This document shows, piece after piece, positions 16,826 to 25,565 of a DNA stretch of 64,000 nt. Made by a program: the position numbers and the translations under genes. How positions within the stretch are numbered: position 1 is the first letter of the stretch; each line of letters starts with the position of its first letter. Source of the stretch: Rubrivivax sp. (lineage in GTDB: Bacteria > Pseudomonadota > Gammaproteobacteria > Burkholderiales > Burkholderiaceae_C); NCBI GenBank assembly GCA_016790425.1, contig JAEUPF010000092.1, positions 1-64,000 of the forward strand. Reading direction: 5' to 3'. The notes beneath the pieces were generated by a model. That model did no database searches. It had not been told where the DNA came from and saw only the letters and a list, made by a program, of their open reading frames with translations.

Positions 16826-17782
16826 CTACTGCAGCGGCCACAGGCGCTCGGCCAGCTCCGCGAACGAGCCGGCCTGCTCCCAGCCGGGGCACGATTGCAG
16901 CTGCAGCGGCAGGTGGCTGTAGCGGTGCAGCAGCAGCAGGCGCAGCAGTTGCTCGCGCAACGCCGCGGTGAGCGGCACGCCCACGCCGCCCATGAATGCC
17001 GCCACCCGCGCCGCGCTGCCGGCGGCGAGGAAGGCGAGCGGGCCGAGCCAGTCGTACGCGCGCGGGCCGACGAGGCCGTCGCCGAAGTCGAACATCGCGG
17101 CCAGCTCGCCGGTGGGCCTGGCGAAGAGGTTCATCGGCGTGTACTCGCCGGTGAGCAGCACCGGGGCGCCCGCGGGAACCGGGCCGGCCGCGACGAAGGC
17201 CTCGACCTGACCCAGCAGGTGCGCCGGCAAGCCGGTGCGCTGCTGGCGCGCCAGGCAGCGCCGGCGCTGGCCGGCGATGAAAGGGTCCCACGGCGGCGCC
17301 AGCGCGAGGAGGGCGTCGTCGACCGGCAATCCGTGCACTTGCACCGTCAGCTCCCCGAGGGAGCGCAGCAGCTTCAGGCGCGCCGCCTCGGCCATCGCCG
17401 GCCACAGGCGGCTGAGCAGCACGCCGCCGTGCAACTGCGTCATCACCGTGAACGGCCAGCCCTCGCGCTCGCCGCCGGCCAGCAGGCGCGGCGTCGGCAC
17501 GGCGAGGCGGCCGTGCAGGCGTTCGAGCACCGCGCGCTCGAAGGCGCAGTGGTCGGCGAGGAACGGCGGGTAGAGCTTGAGCACGCGGTCGTCGCCGAGG
17601 AAGGCGACGAGCGCGGTGCCTTCGGTTTGCTGGCGGATGGCGAGCGGGTCGCGCTCGGCCCACGGCCCCAGCTCGCGGGCCAGCGACTCGATGGCTTCGC
17701 GCGACGCCGCCGGGCGGTCGTGCAGGTCGTCGAAGGCGGCGGGGCCGAGGCCTTGCGGAAGGGTCGTCATGGCTGTCGCCAT
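16826..17782 (-). CDS. Aminoglycoside phosphotransferase (APH)-fold kinase, altered catalytic loop
   Basis: The 318-residue protein has APH-fold features: the ATP-site Lys in DDRVLKLYPPF, a helix with Glu (FERAVLERL), the hinge PFTVMTQLHG, and the metal-binding DFGDGLVGPRAYDWLG. The catalytic loop reads LLTGEYTPMNLF near residues 207-218, so the usual catalytic Asp of HGDxxxxN is Glu here while the Asn is kept. That may be a subfamily trait or mean altered activity. The substrate is unknown and resistance should not be assumed. The start could be 17782 or 17770; neither has a strong ribosome-binding site. Confidence 0.75.
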   Translation of the reverse strand: MATAMTTLPQGLGPAAFDDLHDRPAASREAIESLARELGPWAERDPLAIRQQTEGTALVAFLGDDRVLKLYPPFLADHCAFERAVLERLHGRLAVPTPRLLAGGEREGWPFTVMTQLHGGVLLSRLWPAMAEAARLKLLRSLGELTVQVHGLPVDDALLALAPPWDPFIAGQRRRCLARQQRTGLPAHLLGQVEAFVAAGPVPAGAPVLLTGEYTPMNLFARPTGELAAMFDFGDGLVGPRAYDWLGPLAFLAAGSAARVAAFMGGVGVPLTAALREQLLRLLLLHRYSHLPLQLQSCPGWEQAGSFAELAERLWPLQ

Positions 17783-17887
17783 GATGACGGCTCGCTGGCC
17801 ACCCGTGCGCAAGCCCGGCCGCAGCGCGGCGCACGGGCGGCGCACGGGCGGCGGCCAAGCAGCGCCGCCGCGGCCGCGCGCCCGGCC

Positions 17888-18526
17888 CTATGCCTTCTTC
17901 GGGAAGTTGCGCCCCATCACGCCGGCCAGTCGTTCGAGCGCGGCCGCCTTGTGCGCCGCGGCCGCGAGCCGCGGCGTGTTCTCGGCGAACCACTTCGCCC
18001 CCGGGCGCCAGTGCGTCATCACGGCCAGGTAGATATCCAGCGCCGACATCCGTTCGCCGAGGAACCATGGCGAGCCGCAGGCGGCCTCGACAATGCCCCA
18101 CAGCCGCTTCGCGTAGGCATCGACCTCGGCGCGGAAAGCGTCGCCGGCGCCTTCGGTCTTGACGAAGCGCTTGGGGTCGTCAGCGTAGGTGAAGGTGGGG
18201 TAGACGTTGGCCACGAGGAACACCAGCCAGCGCAGGAAGGCGGCGCGCTCCTTCGCAATGACCGCCGGCACCAGGTCGTCGCGGCCGGCCAGGTCGGCCA
18301 GGTGCAGCGTCATCGCCGCGCTCTCCGTCATCACCTGCCCGTCGGGCAGCGCCAGCACCGGCACCTGCGTCAGCGGGTTCAGCGGCGCGAGCTTCTTGCG
18401 CGCTTCCTCGGAGTCGAAGAGGTCGCCGCTGTCGATGATGCGAAACGGCAGCCCGTACCACGCGAGCTGGGCTTCGACGATCGCCGAGCCCCAGCCGGGG
18501 CGGGCGTAGAGGACGAATTCGCGCAT
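17888..18526 (-). CDS. Glutathione S-transferase family protein
   Basis: The 212-residue, two-domain layout is normal for bacterial GSTs. The N-terminal thioredoxin-like domain shows FVLYARPGWGSAIVEAQLAW, the cis-Pro VPVLALPDGQ and the glutathione-binding ESAAM. The helical domain includes FLGERMSALDIYLAVM, the conserved folding motif. The enzyme conjugates glutathione to electrophiles or works in redox or isomerase reactions; the substrate is unknown. It is on the - strand between the APH-fold gene and the lyase pair and appears to be transcribed on its own. Confidence 0.92.
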   Translation of the reverse strand: MREFVLYARPGWGSAIVEAQLAWYGLPFRIIDSGDLFDSEEARKKLAPLNPLTQVPVLALPDGQVMTESAAMTLHLADLAGRDDLVPAVIAKERAAFLRWLVFLVANVYPTFTYADDPKRFVKTEGAGDAFRAEVDAYAKRLWGIVEAACGSPWFLGERMSALDIYLAVMTHWRPGAKWFAENTPRLAAAAHKAAALERLAGVMGRNFPKKA

Positions 18527-18629
18527 GGTGCGGGCTCTCCTGCGGCGTTGCCGGGCGGCGGGGTGCGCAGGATAGTGGCTCGCCGCCGATGGCGCTGCGC
18601 GCGAAGGGCCGTGTCTCGGCGCCGCCGCC

Positions 18630-19517
18630 TCAGTCGCCGTAGCGCCGCCCTTCGGCCAGCAACTCGGGCGTGCCGATCACGCCGTTCAGTCCGTCGAAGT
18701 CGAGCATTCGCTCGCGCCACGGCCCGGTGCCCTGGTGCGCCGCCAGGCTCGCGTAGTAGCCCTGCAGCGCATGGGCCAGCGCGCGCACGGTGCCGCCGGG
18801 GAAGATGACGATGCGAAAGCCCATCGCGCCCAGTTCGGTGGCGGTGGCCAGCGGCGTGTGCCCGCCCTCGACCATGTTGGCCAGCAGCGGCACGCGCGCG
18901 GCGAAGCGCTGGCAGGCGGCCTGCATCTGCGCGCGCGTTCGCAGCGCCTCGACGAAGAGGGCGTCGACGCCGGTGGCGAGGTAGGCCTCGGCGCGCTCGA
19001 AAGCCGCTTCGGCGCCCTCGACGGCCAGCGCGTCGGTGCGGGCCAGGATCAGCGTCTCGCGGCTCGCACGCGCGTCGAGTGCGGCGCGCAGCTTGCCGCA
19101 CATCTGCGCGGTTTCGACCACGGCCTTGCCTTCCAGGTGGCCGCAGCGCTTGGGGAACGTCTGGTCCTCCAGCTGGATCATCGCCGCGCCGGCGCGCTCG
19201 AAGGCGCGCACCGTGCGCTGCACGTTCAGCGCGTTGCCGAAGCCGGTGTCGGCGTCGACGATGACCGGCGTGCGCACGCGCTCGGCGATGCGCGCGAGCA
19301 CGTCGGCTACCTCGGTGGCAGTGGTCAGGCCCACGTCGCTGCGGCCGAGCTGCGTGTAGGCCACCGAAGCGCCGCTCAGGTACAGCGCTTCGAAGCCGGC
19401 CTGCTCGGCGAGCAAGGCCGAAAGGGCGTCGTAGACGCCGGGGGCGAGCAGCGGGCTTGCCTGTGCGAGGCGCTCGCGCAGCGACGAAGGGGGGGACGTC
19501 GGCGAGACGGCAGTCAT
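18630..19517 (-). CDS. PEP mutase/isocitrate lyase superfamily lyase
   Basis: The 295-residue protein has the family barrel and motifs: SGASVAYTQLGRSD, DADTGFGN (metal site), IQLEDQTFPKRCGH, ILARTDA and NMVEGGHTP. The KRCGH loop carries the catalytic Cys found in lyases such as methylisocitrate lyase, dimethylmalate lyase and carboxyphosphonoenolpyruvate mutase. It probably cleaves a C-C bond of a 2-hydroxy or 3-carboxy acid to pyruvate, glyoxylate or a relative. The ATG overlaps the stop of the upstream FAD-protein gene by four bases, so the two are translationally coupled and probably act in one pathway. Confidence 0.88.
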   Translation of the reverse strand: MTAVSPTSPPSSLRERLAQASPLLAPGVYDALSALLAEQAGFEALYLSGASVAYTQLGRSDVGLTTATEVADVLARIAERVRTPVIVDADTGFGNALNVQRTVRAFERAGAAMIQLEDQTFPKRCGHLEGKAVVETAQMCGKLRAALDARASRETLILARTDALAVEGAEAAFERAEAYLATGVDALFVEALRTRAQMQAACQRFAARVPLLANMVEGGHTPLATATELGAMGFRIVIFPGGTVRALAHALQGYYASLAAHQGTGPWRERMLDFDGLNGVIGTPELLAEGRRYGD

Positions 19518-20968
19518 GCTGAACGCTCCGGTGGCGGCAAGGTGCTGCAGGAGTGGGAAGGGTTGGCAGGGGCGGCGGCCGCGGCGCCGAGGGTGCGCGC
19601 GGCGATGAAGCCGCCGGCGATGGCGCTCAGCAACCCGTTGCCGCTGAGGTAGCCCCACACGGCATCGCCCGAGACGCCGCGTGCGGCACCGCCGGCCGCC
19701 AGCAGGTTCGGGAAGGCGCGGCCGCTGGCGGCGTGCAGCACGCGGCACTGGTCGTCGATGTCCAGGCCGCCTTGGGTGTGGAAGAGCGCGCCGGTGACCT
19801 TGATGGCGTGCCACGGGGGCGCCAGGCGCGGCGCAGTGGCCAGCGTGCGCGCGAGCGTCGCCGCGTCGCAGCCGACGAGCGCCGCGAGCGCTGCCGTGTC
19901 GGCGGCGTGGCGCACCGCGCCTGCCGCCTCGGCGGCCACGAAGTCGGGGAACGAGCGCCCGAGCGCCAGCAGGCGGTCGTCGAACACGTCCCAGGCGATG
20001 CCGCCCGGCTGCGCCAGCACCTCGACGCTCGCCTCGGAGTAGCCGGCCGTCTCGTCGTGGAAGCGTCGCCCGTGCGTGTTGACCTGGATGCCGCCTTCGG
20101 TCATCAGCGCCCACGTGATCAACGCGCCCTGCGGCACGGCCCACGAGCCATGGCCCTGGCAGCCGCCGAGGTCGGCCAGCGCCGCACCGAGCTGCCGGCC
20201 CCAGGCGATGGCGCTGCCATCGTTGCCGGCGTGCCCGGCGAAGGCGGCACCCTGCATCGCGGGCAGCAGCTCGCGCACCATCGCCGCGTTGCCGCCGAAG
20301 CCGTTGCAGGCCAGCAGCAGGTGGGCGCAGGCGAGGCGCTCGACCGCCCCGCCCGGCCGCTCGAAGCCGAGGCCGACGATGCGCGGCGGCATCGCTGCCG
20401 CGCCCGCCGGGGCTGCCGGGGCCGCCGCGGCCGGCTCGCACCACAGCTCGCGCACCAGTGCCTCGGTGAGGATCGTCGCGCCGCTGCGCACGGCCGCCGC
20501 CTCGAGCGCCGCGACGAGCGCGGCACCGGTGCGCTCCGCAAGCGTGTGCATGCGGCGCACCGCGTGGCCCGGGTAGACAAAGCCGCCGAGCAGCTCGAAC
20601 GCCAGGCCGTGCCTTTCTTCGAGGGCGTCCAGTGCCGGCGCGATGGCCTCGGTGCAGGCTCGCACGAGGTGCGGCGCGGCGCGGCCTTTCGCCTTCGCCT
20701 GGATGTCGGCGGCGAAGCGCCCGGGATCGTCTTCGAGCACGCCGGCGGCGCGCTGCACGCGCGTGCCGGCGGCCGGGATGAAGCCGCTGGACAACGCGGT
20801 GCTTCCTTGCGCGCGCGCATCGCGCTCGAGCAGGACGCATTCGATGCCGGCTTCGGCGAGGAAGATCGCGGCCGCGAGGCCGCAGGCGCCGGCGCCGACG
20901 ACGGCCACGGGCACCGCCGGCGTGCCGGCGGGCATCGCGGCGGCGGTGACGATGCGCGGTGTGCTCAT
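19514..20968 (-). CDS. FAD-dependent oxidoreductase, fumarate reductase/tricarballylate dehydrogenase-like
   Basis: The 484-residue protein starts with the FAD dinucleotide-binding motif VAVVGAGACGLAAAIFLAEAG. It continues with the flavoprotein-subunit features GNDGSAIAWGRQLGA, an active-site region ending NTHGRRFHDE, and LLAAGGAARGVSGD near the C-terminus. These are shared by flavocytochrome-c fumarate reductases, 3-ketosteroid dehydrogenases and TcuA-like tricarballylate dehydrogenase, so it likely introduces or removes a C=C bond next to a carbonyl or carboxylate. It is coupled to the lyase downstream by an ATGA overlap. The C-terminal tail is Ala/Pro/Ser-rich. Confidence 0.87.
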   Translation of the reverse strand: MSTPRIVTAAAMPAGTPAVPVAVVGAGACGLAAAIFLAEAGIECVLLERDARAQGSTALSSGFIPAAGTRVQRAAGVLEDDPGRFAADIQAKAKGRAAPHLVRACTEAIAPALDALEERHGLAFELLGGFVYPGHAVRRMHTLAERTGAALVAALEAAAVRSGATILTEALVRELWCEPAAAAPAAPAGAAAMPPRIVGLGFERPGGAVERLACAHLLLACNGFGGNAAMVRELLPAMQGAAFAGHAGNDGSAIAWGRQLGAALADLGGCQGHGSWAVPQGALITWALMTEGGIQVNTHGRRFHDETAGYSEASVEVLAQPGGIAWDVFDDRLLALGRSFPDFVAAEAAGAVRHAADTAALAALVGCDAATLARTLATAPRLAPPWHAIKVTGALFHTQGGLDIDDQCRVLHAASGRAFPNLLAAGGAARGVSGDAVWGYLSGNGLLSAIAGGFIAARTLGAAAAAPANPSHSCSTLPPPERSA

Positions 20969-20982
20969 CTCCCGGCTCCTCT

Positions 20983-21009
20983 CGGTCCTCTCGGTCCTCT
21001 CGGTCCTCT
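20983..21009. repeat. Three-copy 9-bp tandem repeat (cggtcctct) in a divergent promoter region
   Basis: Three perfect copies, with partial copies either side, lie in the 122-bp gap between the FAD-protein gene (-) and the serine hydrolase gene (+). A change of copy number here would alter promoter spacing of one or both genes. Confidence 0.85.
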
Positions 21010-21091
21010 CGGATCAGGCCGCGCTCGCATACGATGAGCCGCTGCGAACGCACAGGCGGGCGACCGCAGGAACGACTGGATAAGCAACGAC

Positions 21092-22180
21092 ATGAGCGAC
21101 ACCACTGCCGCCCTGCAAACCCTGGGCACCTTCGCGCTCGCGCACGAGACGCCGTGGCCGCGCGACCCGCACGCCGCGGCGGCGCCGGGCCAGCAGCCCT
21201 TCGGCGTGCACCACAACGACCCGCCGCCGTTCAACCGCGCGCTCGGGCCGCTGCACGTGCGCGGCGCCCCGAGCGGCGTCGTGTGGCAGCACGGCCGCGA
21301 GCGCTTCGCGTGGGGCGACCCCGAGCGCGCCGACCAGACCTTCAGCGTCGCCAAGACCTACCTCGCGCTGCTGGCCGGCGTGGCGCACGCGCGCGGCCTG
21401 CTGAGCGACCTGCACGAGCCCGTGGCGCGCCGGCTCCCCGGCATCGGCTTCGACGACACGGCGCACAACGCCGCCGTCACCTGGCAGCACCTGGTGCAGC
21501 AGACGAGCGAATGGGAAGGCACCTGCCTCGGCCTGCCCGACCAGGTGGACCGCTGGCGCCAGGTGGGCAACGACCCGCGGCCGCCCGACCCGCAGGCCGG
21601 CCGCAAGGGCGATGCGCGGCCGCTGCACGCCCCCGGCACCTACTGGGAATACAACGACGTGCGCATCAACCAGCTCTCGCTGGCGTTGCTGCACCTGTTC
21701 GGCAGCCCTTTGCCCGAGGTGTTCGACGATGCGCTGATGAAGCCGCTGGGGGCGACGAGCCGCTGGCGCTGGGAAGGCTACGACGACGCCTGGGTCGACC
21801 TCGGCGGGCGCCGCGTGCAGTCGGTGCCCGGCGGCACGCACTGGGGCGCCGGCGTCTCGATCGGCGCGCGCGACCAGGCGCGCATCGCGCAACTGTGGCT
21901 GGACGGCGGGCGCTGCGGCGGCCGCACCGTCGTCGACGCCGCCTGGCTGCAGCGCATGCGCGAACCTTGCCCGATCGCGCCGTTCTACGGTTCGCTGGTG
22001 TGGCTGAACACGAGCGGCAGCCTGTTCGCCGCCGCGTCGCGCGCAGCGTTCGCGATGCTGGGGGCGGGCGGCCACCTCGTGCTCGTCGAGCCGGCGCTGC
22101 AGGCGGTGATCGTCGCGCGCTGGCTCGACCCGGCCGCCACCGACGAATTCGTGCAGCGCGCGCTGGCGGCGTTGCGCTGA
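21092..22180 (+). CDS. Serine hydrolase of the beta-lactamase/class C family
   Basis: The 362-residue protein has the SxxK nucleophile motif in FSVAKTYLAL, a Tyr motif in YWEYNDVRINQ and a third-box region around GTHWGAGVSIGARD. Such proteins include esterases, amidases such as 6-aminohexanoate-dimer hydrolase, and DD-peptidases. There is no signal peptide, so a cytoplasmic esterase or amidase is more likely than a beta-lactamase. It is the only + strand gene inside a long - strand catabolic region, and its promoter lies in the repeat-bearing gap shared with the FAD-protein gene. A substrate related to the neighbouring catabolic genes is an inference. Confidence 0.85.
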   Translation: MSDTTAALQTLGTFALAHETPWPRDPHAAAAPGQQPFGVHHNDPPPFNRALGPLHVRGAPSGVVWQHGRERFAWGDPERADQTFSVAKTYLALLAGVAHARGLLSDLHEPVARRLPGIGFDDTAHNAAVTWQHLVQQTSEWEGTCLGLPDQVDRWRQVGNDPRPPDPQAGRKGDARPLHAPGTYWEYNDVRINQLSLALLHLFGSPLPEVFDDALMKPLGATSRWRWEGYDDAWVDLGGRRVQSVPGGTHWGAGVSIGARDQARIAQLWLDGGRCGGRTVVDAAWLQRMREPCPIAPFYGSLVWLNTSGSLFAAASRAAFAMLGAGGHLVLVEPALQAVIVARWLDPAATDEFVQRALAALR

Positions 22181-22203
22181 GGTTCGGTGGCGAGCTGCCG
22201 TCA

Positions 22204-23730
22204 TCACGCCGTCGGCCGGTGCAGGTAGCGCCCGCGCGGCTTGCCGAGCACGCGGCCGCCTTCCTGGATCTTCTGCCCGCGCAGCCACGTGCTGTCGACG
22301 CGGGCGCTCATCTCCAGCCCCTCGAACGGCGTGTAGCCCTGTGTCGACGGTGAATCGGCGGCGCGGATGGTCCACGAGGCGGCCGGGTCGACGAGCGCCA
22401 GGTCGGCGTCGAACCCCGGCGCGATGTCGCCCTTGGCGTTGAGGCCGTAGCGCTGCGCCGGGTTCCAGCTCGTCACGCGCGCCATGTGGTTGTAGCCCAT
22501 GCCGCGCCGCGTGCCCTCGGTCACCAGCGCCGGCAGCAGGTACTCGGTGCCGCCGAAGCCGCTCTTGGCCAGCCAGATCTGGTTGCCGAAGTAGCGCGCC
22601 GCGGGCTTGGGCACCTTCAGCTCGTGGCGGCAGCAGGCGTGGTCGCTCACCACCCAGTCGAGCTCGCCGGCGAGCAGCGCTTCCCACAGGAACTCCACGT
22701 CCTCGCGCGGGCGGATCGGGGGGTTCACCTTCGCCAGTTCCGCCGCCGGGCTGGTGATGTCGAGCACGAGGTGGCCGATGGTGACCTCGCGCTTGAAGTC
22801 GATGTGCGGGAAGACGTCGCTCATCGTCATCGCCGCCTGCACCGCCTTGCGCGAGCTCAGGTGCAACAGGTTGATGTTGGGCAGCGCCGCCTCGTTGGCC
22901 AGGTACGCCGCGGTGAACACCGCCAGGCCCTCGCTGTGCGGCGGGCGGCTGGCGTGGTAGGCGGCCAGGCCCTTCAGCGCATGGCGCGACTTGTCCTTCT
23001 CGACGAGCTTCGTGTAGGCGGTCATGATCTCCGCCGTCTCGCAGTGCAGGCTCAGCGACACCTGGCGCGCCTTGCCGGCGGGCATCGCCTCGCGCGCGGC
23101 CTGCAGCCCGCGCATGATGAACTCGAAGTGCGCCACGTCGTAGCGTTCGTCTTCTCCGATCATCAGGAAGTCGCGCTGCGTGTTGCTGGCGCCGTGCAGG
23201 CCATGGCTGCCGTAGAACCTGAAGATCTTGAAGCTGGCGACGCCGTGCTTGTCGACGAGCATCGGCAGCTCCTCGATGTGCGTGCGGTCCATCGGCGCCA
23301 GGTGGAAGCCGTAGTCGACGTGGAAGCGGCCTCTGGCCAGCGCCAGCACCTCGGGGAAGAACCTGCGGTACGGGCCGCCCTTGTTGAGGTAGTACTGGCC
23401 GGTGCGGAAGTAGTTGAGCGAACTCGTCACACCGCCCACCGCCGCCGCCCGCGATTCGCTGACCGCGTCTTCTTCCAGCGGCGAGTAGATGCCGCAGTGC
23501 ATGTGCGCGTCGACGACACCCGGGAAGGCGAGCTGGCCGCGCCCTTCGTGCACGGCCTTCGCGCGCGCCGCGTCGATGCCCGGTGCGACGAGGGCGATCT
23601 TGTCGCCGGCGATGGCGATGTCGGCCTCGTGCACGACGTTGCCGTGCGGGCGAACGACGCGCACGTTGCGGATGAGGGTGTCGAATTCGGGGCTGTCTGG
23701 CCGTTTGTCTTCGCGTGATCGGCGGCTCAT
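22204..23730 (-). CDS. Cyclic amidohydrolase, dihydroorotase/dihydropyrimidinase-like
   Basis: The 508-residue protein is a metal-dependent amidohydrolase. Seen are PGVVDAHMHCG (HxH), the Lys in ASFKIFRFYG that would be carboxylated to bridge two metals, SLHCETAE, INLLHLSS and the catalytic Asp in VVSDHACC. The family opens cyclic amides, imides, hydantoins or ureides. The overall sequence is not close to PyrC or to classical hydantoinase as far as can be judged by eye, so the substrate is open; an enamide or lactam is possible. The ATG overlaps the stop of the small hydratase subunit by four bases, which ties it to the same pathway. Confidence 0.85.
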   Translation of the reverse strand: MSRRSREDKRPDSPEFDTLIRNVRVVRPHGNVVHEADIAIAGDKIALVAPGIDAARAKAVHEGRGQLAFPGVVDAHMHCGIYSPLEEDAVSESRAAAVGGVTSSLNYFRTGQYYLNKGGPYRRFFPEVLALARGRFHVDYGFHLAPMDRTHIEELPMLVDKHGVASFKIFRFYGSHGLHGASNTQRDFLMIGEDERYDVAHFEFIMRGLQAAREAMPAGKARQVSLSLHCETAEIMTAYTKLVEKDKSRHALKGLAAYHASRPPHSEGLAVFTAAYLANEAALPNINLLHLSSRKAVQAAMTMSDVFPHIDFKREVTIGHLVLDITSPAAELAKVNPPIRPREDVEFLWEALLAGELDWVVSDHACCRHELKVPKPAARYFGNQIWLAKSGFGGTEYLLPALVTEGTRRGMGYNHMARVTSWNPAQRYGLNAKGDIAPGFDADLALVDPAASWTIRAADSPSTQGYTPFEGLEMSARVDSTWLRGQKIQEGGRVLGKPRGRYLHRPTA

Positions 23731-24221
23731 GGGTTCTCCGGTCGGGACGATGAGAAGCGCTTCTTCAGTTCGGGCAGCAGGCCGCCCGCCTCGATGCGGT
23801 CGAGCAGGAAGCCGGGGATCGGCTCGGTGGCGAGCGCGCGGCCGTCGGCCAGCGTGATGCGGCCGGCGCGGGCGTCGAACGACAGCGCCGCACCGTCGGC
23901 GATCTCGCCGGCGCGGGGGCAGGTGAGCAGCAGCAGGCCGACGTTGAACGCATTGCGGAAGTACAGGCCGCTGAAGCTCGGCGCGATGACGGCGGCGACG
24001 CCCAGGTGCACGAGCACGCCGGCGGCCTGCTCGCGCGAGCTGCCGATGCCGAAGTTGGCGCCGGCGACGACGACGTCGCCGGTGCGAACGCCGCGCGCGA
24101 ACCCGGGCCGCACCGCTTCGAGGCAGTGCCGGGCGACCACCTCGAGGCCGCCGTGCTTCATCGCGTGGCCGGGGGCGAGCTGGTCGGTGTCGATCTCGGC
24201 CGGAAGAACCCAGGTACGCAT
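23727..24221 (-). CDS. Aconitase-family hydratase, small subunit (LeuD/DmdB-like)
   Basis: The 164-residue protein is a swivel domain of the isopropylmalate isomerase type: the GANFGIGSSREQAAGVL loop, including the SSRE substrate-binding segment, and SFSGLYFRNAFNVGLLLL. It pairs with the Fe-S subunit encoded 12 bases upstream to hydrate or dehydrate a hydroxy-acid. No other leucine-pathway gene is nearby, which makes a catabolic role such as dimethylmalate, citraconate or homologue conversion more likely than leucine synthesis; that is inference. Confidence 0.9.
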   Translation of the reverse strand: MRTWVLPAEIDTDQLAPGHAMKHGGLEVVARHCLEAVRPGFARGVRTGDVVVAGANFGIGSSREQAAGVLVHLGVAAVIAPSFSGLYFRNAFNVGLLLLTCPRAGEIADGAALSFDARAGRITLADGRALATEPIPGFLLDRIEAGGLLPELKKRFSSSRPENP

Positions 24222-24233
24222 CGCCCGCGCCCC

Positions 24234-25565
24234 TCAGCCGAGCACTTCGCGCGGATCGGTGATGACGCCGCGCAGCGCCGAAGCGGCCACCGTGAACGGC
24301 GAGCCGAGGAACACCTGCGCGGTGGCGGCGCCCATGCGCCCCTTGAAGTTGCGCGCCGTCGAGGAGATGACGGTGGCGCCTTCGGCAATGCTGCTGCCGT
24401 AGCCGGCGCAGGCGCCGCAGCTGGTGGCCAGCAGCGTCGCGCCGGCATCGACGAGCGCCTGCAGCACGCCTTCGCGCTCGGCGGCTTCGCGGTCGCGCAC
24501 GCTGGCCGGCGCCACCAGCAGCTGCACGCCTGTCGCCACCCGCTGCCCCGCCAGCACGCGCGCCGCGGCGCGCAGGTCGTCGATCTTGGCGCCGGTGCAG
24601 GCGCCGATGTAGGCGATGTCGACCGGCACGCCGGGCACGTCCGACACCGGGCGCGCGTTGGCCGGGCTGTGCGGCAGCGCCACCTGCGGCGCGAGCTTGC
24701 CGGCGTCGTACAGATGCTGCTCGCCTGCGGCGCCGGGGTCGCTGTGCCACGGTGCGATGTCCGCCGGCGCGAGCTCCACGCCATGCCCGGCCAGCCACGC
24801 CTGTGTCACCGCGTCGGGCGCCACCAGCCCGGCCTGCGCGCCCAGCTCGGCACTCATGTTCGAAAGCGTCATCCGCTCGGGCATCGACAGCGCCGCCACC
24901 GCTTCGCCGCAGAACTCCAGGGCTTCGTAGCGGGCGCCGTTCATCCCGTGCTGCCCCAGCATCGCCAGCACCATGTCCTTGGCGCAGACGCCGTCGGCCA
25001 GCCGCCCGCTCCAGCGCATGAAGATCGTCTGCGGCACCTTGAGCCAGATCTCTCCGGTGGCGACGACGCCGAGCATCTCGGTGGCGCCGATGCCGAACAT
25101 GTAGGCGCCGAACGCGCCGCCGGTGGGCGAGTGCGAGTCGCCGCCGACCGCGAACATCCCCGGGCGCAGGTGGCCGCCTTGCGGCAGCACCACGTGGCAG
25201 ATGCCCACGCTGTCGTGCACGTGCGGCAGCTTCTGCTCGGCGGCCCACTGGCGCGCGAAGCGGACGATGCCGCGCGACGCGTCGTCGCTCTCGGGCACGA
25301 AGTGGTCGAGCACGAGCACGACCTTGTCCTTGTCCCAGATCGCGGCGCCGATCTCGGCCAGCATCGGCGCCAGCCGGCGCGGGCCGCTGGAGTCGTGGAA
25401 CATCGCCAGGTCGACGCGGCAGTTGACGATCTCGCCGGGCTGCACACGCGCCCGGCCGGCGGCGCGGGCAACGAGCTTCTGCGCCAGCGTCATCGGCGCG
25501 GTGCCGGGCTGGGGCACTTGCGCGCTGCTCACGTCTGCACCCTTCGCCAGCGGTGGCCGCGTCAT
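24234..25565 (-). CDS. Aconitase-family hydratase, large [4Fe-4S] subunit (LeuC/DmdA-like)
   Basis: The 443-residue protein has the three cluster ligands of the family: one Cys in YIGACTGAK and two in TSCGACAG. It also shows VLDHFVPES, GGDSHSPTGGAFG and a C-terminal STARNFKGRMG. It forms the catalytic subunit of a dehydratase/isomerase with the next gene. Its length fits the short, two-subunit class (isopropylmalate isomerase, homoaconitase, dimethylmalate dehydratase). The ATG overlaps the stop of the Bug gene by four bases. Confidence 0.92.
   Translation of the reverse strand: MTRPPLAKGADVSSAQVPQPGTAPMTLAQKLVARAAGRARVQPGEIVNCRVDLAMFHDSSGPRRLAPMLAEIGAAIWDKDKVVLVLDHFVPESDDASRGIVRFARQWAAEQKLPHVHDSVGICHVVLPQGGHLRPGMFAVGGDSHSPTGGAFGAYMFGIGATEMLGVVATGEIWLKVPQTIFMRWSGRLADGVCAKDMVLAMLGQHGMNGARYEALEFCGEAVAALSMPERMTLSNMSAELGAQAGLVAPDAVTQAWLAGHGVELAPADIAPWHSDPGAAGEQHLYDAGKLAPQVALPHSPANARPVSDVPGVPVDIAYIGACTGAKIDDLRAAARVLAGQRVATGVQLLVAPASVRDREAAEREGVLQALVDAGATLLATSCGACAGYGSSIAEGATVISSTARNFKGRMGAATAQVFLGSPFTVAASALRGVITDPREVLG

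Noticed and set aside
16826..17782. Aminoglycoside resistance gene
   Set aside because: The fold is shared by many kinases of unrelated substrates and the catalytic loop differs; resistance cannot be claimed.
22204..25248. Continuous frame joining the amidohydrolase to sequence of the hydratase genes
   Set aside because: The upstream part shadows the hydratase subunits; the amidohydrolase starts at 23730.
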